From: an uncultured Syntrophobacterales bacterium
GTDB taxonomy: Bacteria > Desulfobacterota > Syntrophia > Syntrophales > UBA5619
DNA length: 6,071 nt
Assembly (NCBI GenBank): GCA_903903205.1
Contig: CAIUXU010000297.1
Coordinates: 1-6,071, forward strand
Reading direction: 5' to 3'
Positions within the stretch are counted from its first letter, which is position 1, and each line of letters starts with the position of its first letter. Shown piece after piece: positions 5,398-6,071 of this stretch. Position numbers and translations under genes: made by a program. Under the pieces are notes generated by a model. The model was not told the origin of the DNA and did no database searches. It saw only the letters and a program-made list of their open reading frames with translations.

Positions 5398-5871
5398 CTA
5401 TTCCTCCATTAACTCCAATGGCGTGCAAATTATCGGCGGCTCATATCCAAAGGCTCTGCAAATAGCCTCTATTTTTGGTCGCATGGCCGCATTTGCGATG
5501 TGTTTACAGTTCCAAGTGAGCAAATAGTCAATGCCATGAACTGTGGCGACAGCAATATGCAGTGCGTCTGTTTTTGCTTTTTCTGGTATGGCAGCGTCTG
5601 CAAGGAGTCGTGCTGCCAGCAATTCAGCTTCTTCTGATACGTCGAGTTCTGGCAACCCTTCGATCACAGTAACTCGGCGTTTTGCTGCTTCCGGGTCGCC
5701 TCCGCTTGCTTCCTGAGCCACAATGTCCGAAATGAAGAGATCGTATCGCGGGCGAGCAATCTCCCACCAACTTCTTGTTGCCTCTTGGTTGGCGGCCATA
5801 ACCAGCTCTGGACTTCTCCAAGCTGTGAGATAGCTTGGAATGGTAGTTTCAATGTAGACTGATGGTTTCAT
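5398..5871 (-). CDS. PIN-domain ribonuclease, VapC-type toxin
   Basis: A 157-residue PIN-domain protein, slightly longer than typical VapC (about 130). The N-terminal strand carries the first acidic residue as glutamate (VYIETTIPSYL, E8), followed by E54 (DIVAQEASGG), D102 (KTDALHIAVA) and the final strand DYLLTWNCKHIANA. PIN toxins use such acidic residues to hold divalent metal and cut RNA, often tRNA or rRNA; the target here cannot be inferred. The start at 5871 is supported by the standard MKPSVYIETT beginning. A Shine-Dalgarno-like AGGA touches the ATG and GAG lies 6 nt away, so initiation may be weak. It begins 20 nt from an attC-like site and is followed after 3 nt by a small partner gene, as expected for a gene cassette bearing a toxin-antitoxin pair. 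No clear promoter is visible. Confidence 0.85.
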   Translation of the reverse strand: MKPSVYIETTIPSYLTAWRSPELVMAANQEATRSWWEIARPRYDLFISDIVAQEASGGDPEAAKRRVTVIEGLPELDVSEEAELLAARLLADAAIPEKAKTDALHIAVATVHGIDYLLTWNCKHIANAAMRPKIEAICRAFGYEPPIICTPLELMEE

Positions 5872-5891
5872 TCCTGACTCATTTCAAACCC

Positions 5892-5955
5892 GCCTAACGC
5901 TGAAAGTCAGCGGCGGGCAGCTTTTTTGCCCGTCCGCTGGAGTGATTTGTTAGGC
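5892..5955 (-). other. attC: Integron attC-like recombination site
   Basis: GCCTAAC (5892-5898) and GTTAGGC (5949-5955) fit the R-box consensus (RYYYAAC and GTTRRRY) and are perfectly complementary. Inside are two 9-nt largely unpaired spacers (5899-5907 and 5940-5948), then a stem of 12 bp: 5908-5919 with 5927-5939, with T5933 left unpaired, and a 7-nt loop. Complementary R boxes, an unpaired central spacer, an inner stem with an extrahelical base and a short variable loop are the defining features of attC, and 64 bp is a usual length. The boxes are symmetric, so orientation rests on context: read on the - strand it follows an upstream gene and precedes the PIN gene. No integrase gene is in the window. 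Confidence 0.72.
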
Positions 5956-5971
5956 TGTAATAAATCACTCC
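5939..5971. repeat. 10-bp perfect inverted repeat enclosing the attC R box
   Basis: GGAGTGATTT (5939-5948) and AAATCACTCC (5962-5971) are perfect complements with a 13-nt loop that contains the whole GTTAGGC box. This hairpin uses the attC central spacer and would exclude the attC fold, because the box cannot then pair with its partner at 5892-5898. Whether it has a role is unknown. Confidence 0.65.
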
Positions 5972-5979
5972 CTTTTATT

Positions 5980-6071
5980 TCACTGTTTCTGCAGGTAATC
6001 TGCAGTGAACGCAGGCAGCCGATTCATCCCCTTTATGCCGATGAGTTCTGCGCGCAGAACTAACTTATCTA
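5980..6071 (-). CDS. C-terminal end of an unrecognised upstream (cassette?) gene, partial
   Basis: A - strand frame enters from the right edge (first full codon 6069-6067) and ends at TGA 5982-5980. It gives 29 residues including LRAELIGIKGMNRLPAFTAD and the end YLQKQ. The composition is protein-like, and the stop lies 24 nt before the attC-like site, the spacing expected of a gene whose cassette ends in that attC. I do not recognise the family. An ATG inside it (preceded by AAAGGGG) would give only 15 residues, so I read it as part of a longer gene. Confidence 0.45.
   Translation of the reverse strand, partial: DKLVLRAELIGIKGMNRLPAFTADYLQKQ

Overview
The window looks like a chromosomal stretch from a GC-rich anaerobic deltaproteobacterium-type organism (Desulfobacterota, perhaps Syntrophales). 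This is inferred from gene content, codon use and the kinds of dispersed palindromic repeats present; no ribosomal or marker gene proves it. Two parts differ in character. Positions 1 to about 4680 are GC-rich, densely coding and all on the + strand. From about 4780 to the end the DNA is more AT-rich, sparsely coding, and its recognisable genes are on the - strand.

Left part. Positions 1-2263 hold a tight operon: the 3' end of an AMP-forming acyl-CoA/acyl-acid ligase, a FabG-type 3-oxoacyl-ACP reductase, a LolA-like periplasmic lipoprotein/lipid carrier, and a small lipoprotein resembling DUF3261. Gaps are 12 nt or less, and the last two junctions overlap or nearly touch. This set is the accessory-gene signature of aryl-polyene-type lipid/polyketide clusters, in which ligase and reductase act on acyl chains in the cytoplasm and the LolA-like and lipoprotein partners act at the envelope. 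A radical SAM enzyme of the B12-binding type follows at 2416-3684, then a cysteine synthase of the CysM type at 3761-4678. Each of these two is separated from its upstream neighbour by a palindromic repeat, so their membership in the lipid operon is uncertain.

Right part. On the - strand the order is: C-terminal end of an unknown gene (6069-5980), a 64-bp integron attC-like site (5955-5892), a PIN-domain VapC-type toxin (5871-5398), and a 57-residue partner protein 3 nt downstream (5394-5221). A start-less open frame (5245-4976) follows. This reads as a fragment of a sedentary integron or an integrase-less cassette cluster carrying a toxin-antitoxin-like cassette with toxin-first gene order. 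No second attC was found on the left side of the cassette.

Repeats. At least four different dispersed palindromic repeat types sit at gene boundaries: 920-966 (inside the 5' end of the lolA-like gene, with a start codon in its loop), 2249-2369 (nested), 3689-3740, and 4819-4898. They supply the termini of several reading frames and create false N-terminal extensions. They are the most distinctive structural theme of the window, together with the attC cassette.
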